Source: Streptomyces cinnabarinus
GTDB taxonomy: Bacteria > Actinomycetota > Actinomycetes > Streptomycetales > Streptomycetaceae
Direction: 5' to 3'
Assembly (NCBI RefSeq): GCF_027270315.1
Contig: NZ_CP114413.1
Coordinates: 3,410,001 to 3,474,000, forward strand
DNA: 64,000 bases
The number at the start of each line of letters is the position of its first letter. The stretch's first letter is position 1. Shown in pieces: positions 43,736 to 52,670 of the stretch. Below the pieces are notes generated by a model. It was not told the origin of the DNA and made no database searches. It was given only the letters and a program-made list of their open reading frames with translations. The translations under genes were made by a program, and so were the position numbers.

Positions 43736-44638
43736 ATGTACGACTACGACCTCCTGGTCGTGGGATCGGCCAACGCCGACCTGGTGATCGGCGTGGAACG
43801 CAGGCCGGGTCCCGGCGAGACGGTGCTCGGCTCCGATCTCGCCGTCCACCCGGGCGGCAAGGGCGCCAACCAGGCGGTCGCGGCGGCCCGGCTCGGGGCC
43901 CGTACGGCCCTGCTGGCCCGGGTCGGCGACGACGCGCACGGCAGGCTGCTGCTGGACTCGCAGCGGCGGGCCGGGGTGGACACGGTGGGCGTCCTGGTCG
44001 GCGGGGCGCCGACCGGGGTCGCGCTGATCACCGTGGACCCCTCCGGGGACAACAGCATCGTGGTCTCCCCCGGCGCCAACGCCCGGCTCGCCCCGGAGGA
44101 CGTACGGGCCGCCGCGAGCCTCTTCCATGCCTCGCGGGTGGTCTCCGCCCAGTTGGAGATCCCCTTGGAGACGGTCGTGGAGGTGGTGCGGAATCTGGCG
44201 GACGGCAGCCGGTTCGTGCTGAACCCCTCGCCGCCGCAGCCGCTGCCGTCCCAGGTACTGGCCGCCTGCGATCCGCTGATCGTCAACGAGCACGAGGCGA
44301 AGGTGATCCTGGGTGACTCGGCGGTCGGGGACCGGCCCGAGGACTGGGCCCGGATCCTGCTGGCGAAGGGGCCGCGCTCGGTGGTGGTGACGCTCGGCGC
44401 GGAGGGCGCGCTGGTGGCGTCCGCCGAGGGCGTGTCCCGGATCCCGCCTGTGACGGTGGCGGCCGTGGACACCACCGGCGCGGGTGACGCCTTCACGGCG
44501 GCACTGGCCTACCGGCTCGGCGCCGGGGCCTCCCTGCCCGAGGCGGCGGCCTACGCGGCCCGGGTGGGCGCGGCGGCGGTCACGAAGGAGGGCGCGCAGG
44601 CGTCGTTCCCGACGGCGGAAGAGGTCGGGTCCCGGTGA
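43736..44638 (+). CDS. rbsK: Ribokinase
   Basis: This 300-residue PfkB-family kinase has GGKGANQAVAAARLG (substrate motif, about 40) and VDTTGAGDAFTAA with catalytic Asp near residue 250. It phosphorylates ribose at O5 in the cytoplasm. GGGAG seven bases before the ATG at 43736 fixes the start. It follows the transporter fusion by 38 bases and overlaps rbsD as a GTGA start-stop. Confidence 0.93.
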   Translation: MYDYDLLVVGSANADLVIGVERRPGPGETVLGSDLAVHPGGKGANQAVAAARLGARTALLARVGDDAHGRLLLDSQRRAGVDTVGVLVGGAPTGVALITVDPSGDNSIVVSPGANARLAPEDVRAAASLFHASRVVSAQLEIPLETVVEVVRNLADGSRFVLNPSPPQPLPSQVLAACDPLIVNEHEAKVILGDSAVGDRPEDWARILLAKGPRSVVVTLGAEGALVASAEGVSRIPPVTVAAVDTTGAGDAFTAALAYRLGAGASLPEAAAYAARVGAAAVTKEGAQASFPTAEEVGSR

Positions 44639-45024
44639 AGCGCGCGGGCATCCTGAACCGTCATCTGTCCGGTGCGCTCGCCGAGTTGGGGCACGGGGAC
44701 GGGGTGCTGGTGTGTGACGTCGGTTTCCCGGTCCCCGACCGGCCCAAGGTCGTCGACCTCGCGTTCCGGGCCGGGGTGCCGTCGTTCGCGGACGTGCTGG
44801 AAGGGCTGCTGGCGGAGCTGGTGGTGGAGGGGGCGACGGCGGCGGAGGAGGTCCGGGAGGCCAATCCGGCGGCCTCGGCACTGCTGGACAGGCACTGTCC
44901 TGAACTGGCCCTGGTCTCCCACCAGCGGCTGAAGGACCTGGCGTGGGACGCGCGGCTGGTCGTCCGCACCGGGGAGGCGTCGCCGTACGCCAATGTGCTG
45001 CTGCGCTGCGGCGTGTTCTTCTGA
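44635..45024 (+). CDS. rbsD: D-ribose pyranase
   Basis: This 129-residue protein has the RbsD signature: GILNRHLSGALAELGHGD with the catalytic-site histidine, and DVGFPVPDRP. It interconverts pyranose and furanose forms of ribose before phosphorylation. Start GTG overlaps the rbsK stop. It is the last gene of the operon, before a strong terminator. Confidence 0.93.
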   Translation: MKRAGILNRHLSGALAELGHGDGVLVCDVGFPVPDRPKVVDLAFRAGVPSFADVLEGLLAELVVEGATAAEEVREANPAASALLDRHCPELALVSHQRLKDLAWDARLVVRTGEASPYANVLLRCGVFF

Positions 45025-45066
45025 GCGGACCCCTCTGAGCGGATTCCTCCTGCCCCGGACACGCTT

Positions 45067-45101
45067 CGAGGGGGCCCGGTCCGTCGACCGAGGCCCCCTC
45101 G
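45067..45101 (+). terminator. Terminator of the ribose operon
   Basis: The arms 45067-45076 and 45092-45101 pair, with an inner CGGTC/GACCG stem, 43 bases after the rbsD stop. The remaining 213 bases to the next gene should hold its promoter; I see no strong boxes. Confidence 0.82.
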
Positions 45102-45314
45102 CGCTGTCCCCCTCCGTGTCAGAACCCCCCGCGATCCCCCCAGATCCCCCTCCAAGAAGCCCTGACGCCATGTACGACCCGCGACCCCCGGGAAGGGTTG
45201 CACGCTCTCCCGGAAATTTTTCCGCGTCCTCGTGAGAAGCCCGCCCGGCGTGCCGGTAGCGTCACCGGGTACGTATCGACCCAAGGCGTCGACGGAGGGC
45301 AGGCGGGTACGGCG

Positions 45315-46067
45315 ATGAGCTACGAACCCGGACTGCTGCGGCCCGAAGTGCCCGTCGCACTCGCGCCGCTGCGCAGGTTTCCCGACCTGCTGCGGCGCCG
45401 TGCCACCGGTCTGTCCGGGCCGGAGTTCGCCCGCGCGCGGCGGGTCACGGTGGGCTGGGCGCTGCTGCCCCCCACCCTGACGCTGGCCGGGCTGCTGCTG
45501 CCGGACGTACGGACCGAGGTGCTCGGCTGTGCGGTCCTGCTGGGACTGCCGGTGCTGCTCAGAGCGGTACTGCTGGTGATCTTCGAGCGGCTCCAGCAGC
45601 GGTACGAACCGCGCTGGCTGGCCGACCGGACCGCCGCCCTGCGCGGCCACGAGTTCCCCGTGGTGCGCTGCTCCGTGCGCACCGACGAGACGCCCGGTCT
45701 GTCCCGGGTGTACGACCTGACCAGCGGCGACCAGGTGGAACGGCTGCTGGACCGGCGGGCCCGGGAGCGGGCGTCGGGCACGCACTCGCGGGCCACCCTG
45801 GAGTTCGTGTGCGCGACGCCGGGGCGCGGTCAGTGGCCGGCGCTCGGCGAGGTGCGCCGCGAGCTGGCCGAGCTGGAGCTGCTCACGGTGCGGCCGGACG
45901 GCGCGCAGGCCCGGATCCGGTTCCCGCAGGCCCGGTACCTGGCGTTGCCGGAGCCCGGACGGCGTCCGGCGCGGCGGGCCTACTGGGAGCTCGCCGGTCC
46001 CGTCCTGGTGTCCGCGGCCGGTGCCGGGGACCGGGAGGGCGCGCCGGGGCCGGTCTCGGCGAGGTGA
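45315..46067 (+). CDS. Membrane-associated protein of unknown function
   Basis: This 250-residue protein is not recognised. It has two hydrophobic segments (about residues 47-65 and 70-95, GWALLPPTLTLAGLLLP and LGCAVLLGLPVLLRAVLL), then a long soluble, Arg-rich C-terminal part. The ATG at 45315 was chosen because GGAGGGCAGGCGGG precedes it. Its last 88 bases overlap the convergent NACHT-like gene, so the two messages are antisense to each other at their 3' ends. Confidence 0.6.
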   Translation: MSYEPGLLRPEVPVALAPLRRFPDLLRRRATGLSGPEFARARRVTVGWALLPPTLTLAGLLLPDVRTEVLGCAVLLGLPVLLRAVLLVIFERLQQRYEPRWLADRTAALRGHEFPVVRCSVRTDETPGLSRVYDLTSGDQVERLLDRRARERASGTHSRATLEFVCATPGRGQWPALGEVRRELAELELLTVRPDGAQARIRFPQARYLALPEPGRRPARRAYWELAGPVLVSAAGAGDREGAPGPVSAR

Positions 46068-48043
46068 CGGTGCAGGAGTGCGTGCCGGAACTCGTAGTAG
46101 CCGTTGGCCTGGCGCAGTACGCCCCGCGCGCGGGCGTCCTCGACGAACAGGATCAGTCGGCGCGGGGTGTGTCCGCGCAGCGCCAGCCAGGCGCGTGACG
46201 GCAGGAACCGCCCCCAGGCACTGGACCCCAGCGCCATCATGCCGAGCCCCACGGAGCTGAGCAGCGCACCCGAGGCCGCCCCCAGCAACGCCTCGACCGT
46301 GCTGGACAGTTCGTCGATCAGGGCGACGTCGTCCAGTTGCGGGGTCCGGCGGCCCTCCTTGATGGCGGAGCCGAGGTAGGCGCCGGTCAGCGCGCCGGGG
46401 ACGGCGCCGGTGAGCCAGGCGTAGCGGATGGTGGTGCGGTCGGAGCGGAGCAGGCTGACGGGGGTCACCGCCTCCAGGGGGTCGCTGGGCTCGCTGAAGT
46501 AGCGGGCGGCGGCGAAGGTGAGGCCGCTGAGCAGGCCGCCGACCACGACGTGCACGGGGCGCTCGTACAGGAAGGCGACGATCACCGCGCAGGCGGCGCC
46601 GCCCATCAGGCCGAAGCCCAGGACCCGTTGCAGGGCGTGGCGGGTGGGCGGCCGTACCGAACGCAGCCGGGGTTTGGCGCGGCGCGGGTCGTCCTGCGGG
46701 ACCAGCTCCACCACCAGCGCGCCGACGACGGCGGCGCCGATGCCGATCCACAGGCCCAGCCAGGGGCGTTGGAAGAACGAGAAGGTGGTCACGGAGGCGG
46801 CCGAGCAGGCGATGACGGCGTTCACCAGCGCCACGGCGAGGAACACCCCGCGCGGTACGGACCGGTGCAGATGCCACCAGGCGAACCGGTGGGTGCCCGG
46901 CTCGGTCTGCCGGGCCAGGAAGGCGAGATAACCGCGGGCCTCCTCGACGCCGAAGAGGACCCTGGGGCGGTCGAGGGTGTGCCGGTAGGCCTGGGTGACG
47001 AACTCGCCCAGCAGATACCGCTTGATCCGCTGCTCGGCGGCCGGGTCGTCCGCGCTCAGCAGTTCCTCGGGCAGCGCACCGCCGAGCGCCACGGCCAGCG
47101 ACACCATGAACGGCGTCTCCAGCGCGCTCGCCACCGGACCGTCCGGCTGTGTCCGGAGCGTGGCCAGCAGCGGACCCATGCCCTCGCCTCCGGCCCGCTC
47201 CAGCACCCCGCCGGACTCGTCGGCGCGCAGCGGCTGAAGGCGTACGACGAGCGTGTCGCGCAGCACCCGCCCGGGGTCGAGACCGTCGAACTCGGTGGCC
47301 CGGCAGGTCAGGACGAAGGAGCGGGCGTCCAGCTCCTGCTGGATGGCGCGAAGGGCGGCGGGCGGGTCGATGGCCTCCTCCAGTCCGTCGAGGACGGGCA
47401 GCACATGTTCGCGCAGCAGTTCCCCGGCGAACTTCCGGGCCCGCGTGCGATCTCCGTCGGCCGGGTAGGTGACGGCGAGTTCGTCGGTCAGCCAGTCGGT
47501 CAGGGAGCTCTCGCAGTCCCAGGAGGAGAGCGGGAAGAGGACCGGGACGACCGCGTTCTCCGACGGCTCCAGGGTGAGCAGCACGCACAGGGCGGTCTTC
47601 CCCGCGCCGGCCTCGCCCGTCACGACCAGCCGGGACCGGTGCCCGGCGCGGGCGTGCCGGACGAAGGCGCCGGTCAGCTGGTCGAGCACGCCCTCGTCGG
47701 GGAGTTCCGCGGACAGCTGGGAGGACCGCTCGGACCCCGGCTCGCGCCGCCAGCGGACGGCCATCCGGCGTTCGTCGTACAGACCGCGGTAACGGCTCTC
47801 CTCGCTCCAGCGCCTGGTCACCGTGCCGGCCAGCGTGGAGGCGGCCTCGTCGAGGGTGACGGTACGGCGGCCGCTCTGGAGGGCGATGGCGGCGATCGGG
47901 ACCATCACGCCGACCATGGAGAACCACAGGTCGGTCCGTTCGAGACCGCCGTCGCGGAGCCCGAGCCCGACCACCACGACGGTGACCACCACGATGACCG
48001 CCAGCACCCCGTGGACCGCCACGGTCCGCCGGTCCGGGCTCAT
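45980..48043 (-). CDS. Membrane-anchored NACHT/STAND-type NTPase
   Basis: This 687-residue protein has two N-terminal helices (about 11-27, 40-56), a P-loop NTPase with Walker A GEAGAGKTA (143-151) and a NACHT-like Walker B VLPVLDGLEE (214-223), and a hydrophobic C-terminal half with several more helices (about 395-600). NACHT NTPases are oligomerising switches used in signalling and often in phage defence; here the sensor part is membrane-embedded rather than repeat-based. The ATG at 48043 overlaps the stop of the isoprenoid-synthase gene as ATGA, so the pair is coupled. It lacks an obvious effector domain. What it senses is unknown. Confidence 0.75.
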   Translation of the reverse strand: MSPDRRTVAVHGVLAVIVVVTVVVVGLGLRDGGLERTDLWFSMVGVMVPIAAIALQSGRRTVTLDEAASTLAGTVTRRWSEESRYRGLYDERRMAVRWRREPGSERSSQLSAELPDEGVLDQLTGAFVRHARAGHRSRLVVTGEAGAGKTALCVLLTLEPSENAVVPVLFPLSSWDCESSLTDWLTDELAVTYPADGDRTRARKFAGELLREHVLPVLDGLEEAIDPPAALRAIQQELDARSFVLTCRATEFDGLDPGRVLRDTLVVRLQPLRADESGGVLERAGGEGMGPLLATLRTQPDGPVASALETPFMVSLAVALGGALPEELLSADDPAAEQRIKRYLLGEFVTQAYRHTLDRPRVLFGVEEARGYLAFLARQTEPGTHRFAWWHLHRSVPRGVFLAVALVNAVIACSAASVTTFSFFQRPWLGLWIGIGAAVVGALVVELVPQDDPRRAKPRLRSVRPPTRHALQRVLGFGLMGGAACAVIVAFLYERPVHVVVGGLLSGLTFAAARYFSEPSDPLEAVTPVSLLRSDRTTIRYAWLTGAVPGALTGAYLGSAIKEGRRTPQLDDVALIDELSSTVEALLGAASGALLSSVGLGMMALGSSAWGRFLPSRAWLALRGHTPRRLILFVEDARARGVLRQANGYYEFRHALLHRHLAETGPGAPSRSPAPAADTRTGPASSQ

Positions 48044-49059
48044 CACGGGTGCTCCGGCGCGGCGGGCGGCAGGGCGTCCTCCCCGCGGGACAGGAACGCC
48101 AGGACGGCAGAGCGCCGGGCGGGCCGCCGGGCCAGCCGCCCCAGCACGGGGAGCCTGCGCGCCACCCAGGCCTGGAGCAGCAGGAAGTACAGCATTCCGC
48201 AGTAGGGCCGGGCGGCGCGGCCGCCGTGGACGGCGACCAGCCGGGGGCGGGCGGCCCGTAACCGCCGGGCGATGCCCGGCAGGGTCAGCACCCCGCACGA
48301 CACGAGCGTGGTGACACCGTTCTCGCGGTCGAACTCGACGTCCATGTAGTCGTCGAGCGACTGGAGCGTCTCCCCGAGGTCCATCACCAACTCCCGCTCG
48401 GCGGGCTCCAGTACGGGTTTGACCAGGCCGCACAGGATGAGATGGGCGGCGGCGCCCTTGCCCCGGGTGATCTTCTCCAGCACGTCGAGCGGCACGTCGG
48501 CCTCCCGTTGCCGACGGGACAGCACCTGGTACTCGTGCAGGGAGGCCAGTGCCGTCAGCAGCGACGCGTGCGGCGGGTGCCGCAGCGCCCCCTCGATCCC
48601 GTACACGAGCCGCTCCAGCAGCAGCTCCGGCGCGGTGCCGGGCACGAAGGCGCGATGTCCCATCAGCTCCCCGAGCCGGTCGTCGGCGCCGGTGTCGCCG
48701 CCGCCGTCCCCGCTTCCGTCGCCGCTTCCCCCTCCGCGCCCGTCGATGAGATCGTCGTAGAGCCGGGTGACAGCACCGGCGAGCACGGCCACGTCCAGCT
48801 GGGTCCGGCGTCCGGTCAGCCGGCCGTAACTGAGCATGGCGAGACCGAACTTCACACTCATGACCCGTAACGAGCCGTCGACACGGGCGCGTTCGGCCGG
48901 ATCTTCGAGGGTCTCGGCGACCAGCGGCGCGACGACCGTCTCGTACGTCTTCGTCAGCGCCGGGAGCGACCGGTACGCGGCGCCCGCGGCGCCCGGAAGC
49001 CCGACCGCCATCCTCAGACTCCGCACCAGAGCCCCGACCTCAGCGACTGCCTGCCGCAT
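48043..49059 (-). CDS. Class I isoprenoid-synthase-fold protein
   Basis: This 338-residue, mainly helical protein has two aspartate-rich clusters: DDLID (Asp102, 103, 106) and DDYMD (Asp236, 237, 240), the pattern of class I isoprenyl diphosphate or terpene synthases that bind Mg and diphosphate. A Gly/Asp/Ser-rich insertion (109-127) follows the first cluster. It may make or cyclise a prenyl diphosphate; no partner isoprenoid genes are next to it. I chose the ATG at 49059 because GGGAG is nearby; earlier in-frame starts lack a site. It is coupled to the membrane NACHT NTPase. Confidence 0.72.
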   Translation of the reverse strand: MRQAVAEVGALVRSLRMAVGLPGAAGAAYRSLPALTKTYETVVAPLVAETLEDPAERARVDGSLRVMSVKFGLAMLSYGRLTGRRTQLDVAVLAGAVTRLYDDLIDGRGGGSGDGSGDGGGDTGADDRLGELMGHRAFVPGTAPELLLERLVYGIEGALRHPPHASLLTALASLHEYQVLSRRQREADVPLDVLEKITRGKGAAAHLILCGLVKPVLEPAERELVMDLGETLQSLDDYMDVEFDRENGVTTLVSCGVLTLPGIARRLRAARPRLVAVHGGRAARPYCGMLYFLLLQAWVARRLPVLGRLARRPARRSAVLAFLSRGEDALPPAAPEHP

Positions 49060-49222
49060 CCCCGCTCCCGCCCCCAAGGGATCCGAGGGTCCCATAGGGG
49101 TGAGCGGGCGGTAAAGCGGTTCGGCGGGGGATCGCGAACCGGCCAAGCCGCCTGCCATGAACGAGAGTTGCCTGAAAATCGACCCTCATGTCGTGATCAC
49201 GAACCTGATCGCGGGACCGGCC

Positions 49223-49303
49223 TGACCAGTTGGTGCCGCATCGGCGGATCGACCCGACCAGTTGATCCCACAACGCGGATCGGCATGACCAGCCGATCCC
49301 GAA
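49223..49303. repeat. Three degenerate 31-32-base direct repeats
   Basis: Copies start near 49223, 49255 and 49286. Each begins with a form of TGACCAGTTGATCCC; the first two continue into a GCGGATCG run. They lie at the left edge of the decayed permease gene and are unlike flanking sequence. Operator array or insertion scar are both possible. Confidence 0.55.
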
Positions 49304-49320
49304 ATACAGGAACAGGTGGA

Positions 49321-50400
49321 GCGCACCCGTCGGCCGCCCCGCGACCCTCTCGGTCGATCTGACGGCGAACGGGGAGCGGACCGCTTCCCGGGCGTCCGTG
49401 GACGAGAACGCCGAGTGGATCAGGGAGCTGGGGGTACGCGCGCTGTCCCGGGTCGAGTCGCGCCAGGTCCAGCTCGGCGCCGCGGCGCCGTCCTCGGCCG
49501 AGCCGCTCGGTGCGACGGTCATGGGCGTGGACGCGGCCTACGGCTCGGTCAAGCGCATGGACCTGCTGGCCGGGCAGTGGCTGCCGGAGGGCCGGCCGGC
49601 GCCCTGGGCCCCGCCCCTGTACCTCAACGCCGAAGCGGCCGGCCACTTCGGCGGGGAGCGCGAGGCACTCGGCTCCCGACTGTCGCTGGCGGCGGATCTG
49701 CCGACCCAGGGCATCGTCCTGGGCGTCGTCGACGACGCGCGCGGCGAACCGGTCGCCTACACGGACGTCCGCTCGCTGCGGAAGTGGTACTCGGAGTCCA
49801 CGGACCCGGAGTCCGCGGAGATCCTCATGACCGTCGGCCCCACGGACGCCGAGCGGGTGCCGTCCGCCGTGCTGCACCACCTCGGTGCGGCGGGCCTCAC
49901 GGGCGGTGAACGCGTCCACCGCGTCGACGACTTCGCCTCGTACGAGCGCATCCTGCGGCTGCTCCAGGCGGTACTGGGAGCCATCGCCGGGATCTCGCTC
50001 GTCACCGGCGGAATCGGCCTGATGAATCTGCCCCTGTCCCAGATCCAGTCCAGAGTCCATGAGTTCGGCGTGCGCAGGGCGTTCGGGGCGTCCCAGTCGC
50101 ACATCTTCGCCATCATTCTCTGGGAATCCGTCATTCTCACGGCGGTCTCCTCCCTGCTCGGCACGGTGTTCTCGGCAGGCGTCCTCAACGCCGTCCTCCA
50201 CTCGGTGCCGGACTTCTCCGGAGGAGTGCAGTTCCCCGTCACGGCGGCCCTCATCGGCAGCACGGCCGCCGTTCTCATCGGCGTCGTATCGGCGCTGGTA
50301 CCGGCCTTGCGGGCCGCACGTCCCGACATCATCCGGGTGGTCACCGGCGCCGTGTGCGCCCTGAGCGTCGTCGCCCTGTCGGCCACCCCGTCGTCCGCGA
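49321..50400 (+). pseudogene. 5'-truncated ABC permease (MacB/FtsX type) joined to a signal-peptide sequence
   Basis: The readable protein starts in mid-ectodomain (GRPATLSVDLTANGERTA) and has no N-terminal helix or convincing start. The C-terminal three helices are intact (LLQAVLGAIAGISLVTGGIGLMN and following), ending ALRAARPDI. It then runs directly into RVVTGAVCALSVVALSATPSSA, a classic secretion signal that does not belong to a permease. So one end is deleted, and the other was joined in frame to a second gene. Intact relatives form lipoprotein-export or bacteriocin-resistance exporters. Confidence 0.7.
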
Positions 50401-50710
50401 GGCTCACCGTCGAGCGCTCTCCGGCCAGCTGTACGACGGCGACTGGTCGCACTACAGCACCAAGCGGTGCGCCACCGACCCGGTGACGTTCTACCTGGAC
50501 AAGTGGCCCGACGGCGACACCACACGGCACATCGCCACCTCCGGCACGGGCGGCGGCACCCGGCTCGGCGACCAGAAGGTCAAGGGCGGCGACTCCGCCA
50601 AGAAGTCCATGGGCTTCTCCCGGGGCTGCTTCTACTGGAACGCCCGCCAGTACGAAGCCATCCTGGAGGCCGATGGCGAGGACAACTTCATGGGCCAGAT
50701 CGAGGACTGA
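50337..50710 (+). pseudogene. Frameshifted small secreted protein
   Basis: A GTG at 50337 starts a signal peptide (VVTGAVCALSVVALSATPSSA) in the permease frame. About 75 bases on, the reading frame must change (between 50410 and 50420) to reach GQLYDGDWSHYSTKRC and the rest, ending at TGA 50708-50710. The mature part has two or three cysteines and no recognised domain. A one-base loss near 50415 explains both parts. Confidence 0.65.
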
Positions 50711-50720
50711 CCGATGAAGC

Positions 50721-50749
50721 GCGGGGGGCGTCCTGAGGGCGCCCCCCGC
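50721..50749 (+). terminator. Terminator after the secreted-protein pseudogene
   Basis: The arms 50721-50730 and 50740-50749 form a ten-base GC stem around a nine-base loop. It lies eleven bases after the pseudogene stop, showing it was once an expressed unit. Confidence 0.78.
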
Positions 50750-50866
50750 GTCGTCCGGCCGGCCTCCCTGAGGTTCTCCTGCCGCGCCGTACCGGAAGGA
50801 CCCCCCTGGCGCTAAGCTCACCGCCACTGTTCGAGCCGTGGCCGAATCCGGTGGGGGGTAAGGGTC

Positions 50867-51919
50867 ATGGAGGCGGAACTGGAGTTCTCCGCCGGGGACC
50901 GGGCGCGGCTGCGGTTCGCCGCCTCGCCGCTCTGGGAGGTCGCGACCAGCTTCCGGCTGCTCTCCGCCGGGCGCGCTCACCCGGTGCACCGCCGCTGGAT
51001 CGAGCAGGTGCGACCGCGGGTGGCGGCCGCGGGCCTGGACCGCGACCGGCTCGCCGAACTCGTACCGTGCGACGGCTACGTCCCCGACTTCCTCAATCCG
51101 GCTCCGACGGGACCGGCTCCGACCCTCTCGGAGGAACTCACCGCGCTGCGGGCCGCTCCGGCCGAGCGGATACGCCGGGACCTGGCCCGCCTGGAGCGCG
51201 AGCACGGCCTCTCGCTGGGCCCTCGGCTCCGGGCCCTGTACGACGATCCGCACACCCAGCTGCCGAAGCTGGCCGAGGAGGTGGAGACCTACTGGCAACT
51301 CGCGCTCGCCCCCTACTGGGCGCGCATCCGGGCCGTCCTCGACGCCGACGTCCTGCACCGGGCCCGGCAGCTCGCCGAGCACGGCAGCGCGTACCTGCTG
51401 GACGAGCTGCACGCCCAGGCCGCCCGGGAGGGCGACCCGCTGCGGCTGCGGGAGCGCCGACGGGGGCTGTCCCGGGCCGTGGCGGGCGCCGGACTCGTCC
51501 TCGTGCCGTCCGTCTTCACCGGGCCGGGACTGCTCATCCGGGTGTCCCCGCCGGACCCGCTCCAGCTCGCCTACCCGGCCCGGGACACCGCGACGCTGTG
51601 GCAGCCCAGGCCCACCCCGGCCGCCGGGGCGCTCGCCGTCGTGCTGGGCCGCTCACGGACCCGGCTGCTGACCGAGCTGGACGTCCCCGCCGCCACGACC
51701 GACCTGGCCCGGCGGACGGGGCTGTCCCCGGCCGCCGTGTCCCAGTCGCTGACGGCGCTGCGCGACGCCGGTCTGGTCAGCGCCCACCGGGCCGGCCGCT
51801 GGGTGCTGTACGCCCGCACCGCGACGGCCGACGCGCTGCTCACATCGCGTGCGCCACAAAGCGCCGAGCCGTCTCGGCCAGCACCTCCCGGCCGTCCCGA
51901 GCCCACAGCCCGTCGTTGA
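50867..51919 (+). CDS. ArsR-type winged-helix regulator with DUF5937
   Basis: This 350-residue protein has a large N-terminal DUF5937 region and a C-terminal winged helix-turn-helix near 265-335 (LLTELDVPAATTDLARRTGLSPAAVSQSLTALRDAG). This is the layout of streptomycete ArsR-like one-component regulators; no metal-binding cysteines are seen. The ligand is unknown. It has GGGGGGTAAGGG before the ATG at 50867. Its last 80 bases lie on the opposite strand of the isomerase gene, an unusually long convergent overlap. Confidence 0.85.
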   Translation: MEAELEFSAGDRARLRFAASPLWEVATSFRLLSAGRAHPVHRRWIEQVRPRVAAAGLDRDRLAELVPCDGYVPDFLNPAPTGPAPTLSEELTALRAAPAERIRRDLARLEREHGLSLGPRLRALYDDPHTQLPKLAEEVETYWQLALAPYWARIRAVLDADVLHRARQLAEHGSAYLLDELHAQAAREGDPLRLRERRRGLSRAVAGAGLVLVPSVFTGPGLLIRVSPPDPLQLAYPARDTATLWQPRPTPAAGALAVVLGRSRTRLLTELDVPAATTDLARRTGLSPAAVSQSLTALRDAGLVSAHRAGRWVLYARTATADALLTSRAPQSAEPSRPAPPGRPEPTARR

Positions 51920-52670
51920 ACAGCTCCACCTCGATGGCACCGGTGTATCCGGCGGCCTCGACGTACCCCTTCCACTCCCGCATGTCGATCGAGCCGTCCC
52001 CGATCTGCCCGCGGCCGTTGAGCACGCCCTCGGGCAACGGCGTGGTCCAGTCGGCGAGTTGGAAGGTGTGGATACGGCCGCCCGCGCCCGCCCGGGCGAT
52101 CTGTGCGGGCGCGGTGTCGTCCCACCAGATGTGGTAGGTGTCCACCGTGACGCCGACCTGGTGGGCCGGGAAGCGCTCGGCCAGGTCCAGGGCCTGGGCG
52201 AGGGTGGAGACCACACAGCGGTCCGAGGCGAACATGGGGTGCAGCGGCTCGATGGCGAGGCGTACGCCGTGGGATTCGGCGTACGGGCCCAGCTCGCCGA
52301 GCGCGTCGGCGATCCGCTCCCGCGCGCCGCGCAGGTCCTTCGAGCCGGCCGGCAGGCCGCCGCTGACCAGCACCAGCACCTCGGTGCCCAGTGCCGCCGC
52401 CTCGTCGACCGCCCGCCGGTTGTCCGCCAGCGCCTTCGCCCGCTCTCCGGGGTCGACGGCCGTGAGGAAGCCGCCCCGGCACAGGGTCGTGACGGTCAGA
52501 CCCGCGTCACGGACCAGCTTCGCCGTCGCCTCCAGGCCGTGCGCCTGGACGGGCTCCCGCCACAGACCGACGTTCGTGACACCCAACTCCCCGCAGGCGT
52601 CGACCAGTTCCGGCATCGACAGCTGCTTGACCGTCATCTGGTTGATGGAGAAACGCGCGAGACCGGTCAC
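51840..52670 (-). CDS. TIM-barrel sugar isomerase/epimerase (AP endonuclease 2 family)
   Basis: This 276-residue protein opens FSINQMTVKQLSMPELVDACGELG and has metal-site residues typical of xylose-isomerase-like barrels (IEPLHPMF, TVDTYHIWW, HTFQLADW, EVELFN). It may isomerise or dehydrate a keto sugar or inosose. GTG at 52670 overlaps the DUF993 stop as GTGA. It is the third gene of the LacI-controlled leftward operon. Related to IolE/IolH/hydroxypyruvate isomerase families, but exact activity is unknown. Confidence 0.85.
   Translation of the reverse strand: MTGLARFSINQMTVKQLSMPELVDACGELGVTNVGLWREPVQAHGLEATAKLVRDAGLTVTTLCRGGFLTAVDPGERAKALADNRRAVDEAAALGTEVLVLVSGGLPAGSKDLRGARERIADALGELGPYAESHGVRLAIEPLHPMFASDRCVVSTLAQALDLAERFPAHQVGVTVDTYHIWWDDTAPAQIARAGAGGRIHTFQLADWTTPLPEGVLNGRGQIGDGSIDMREWKGYVEAAGYTGAIEVELFNDGLWARDGREVLAETARRFVAHAM

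Noticed and set aside
49321..50710. Intact ABC permease gene starting at GTG 49398
   Set aside because: The product would lack the first membrane helix, and its end is a secretion signal, so it is a remnant.
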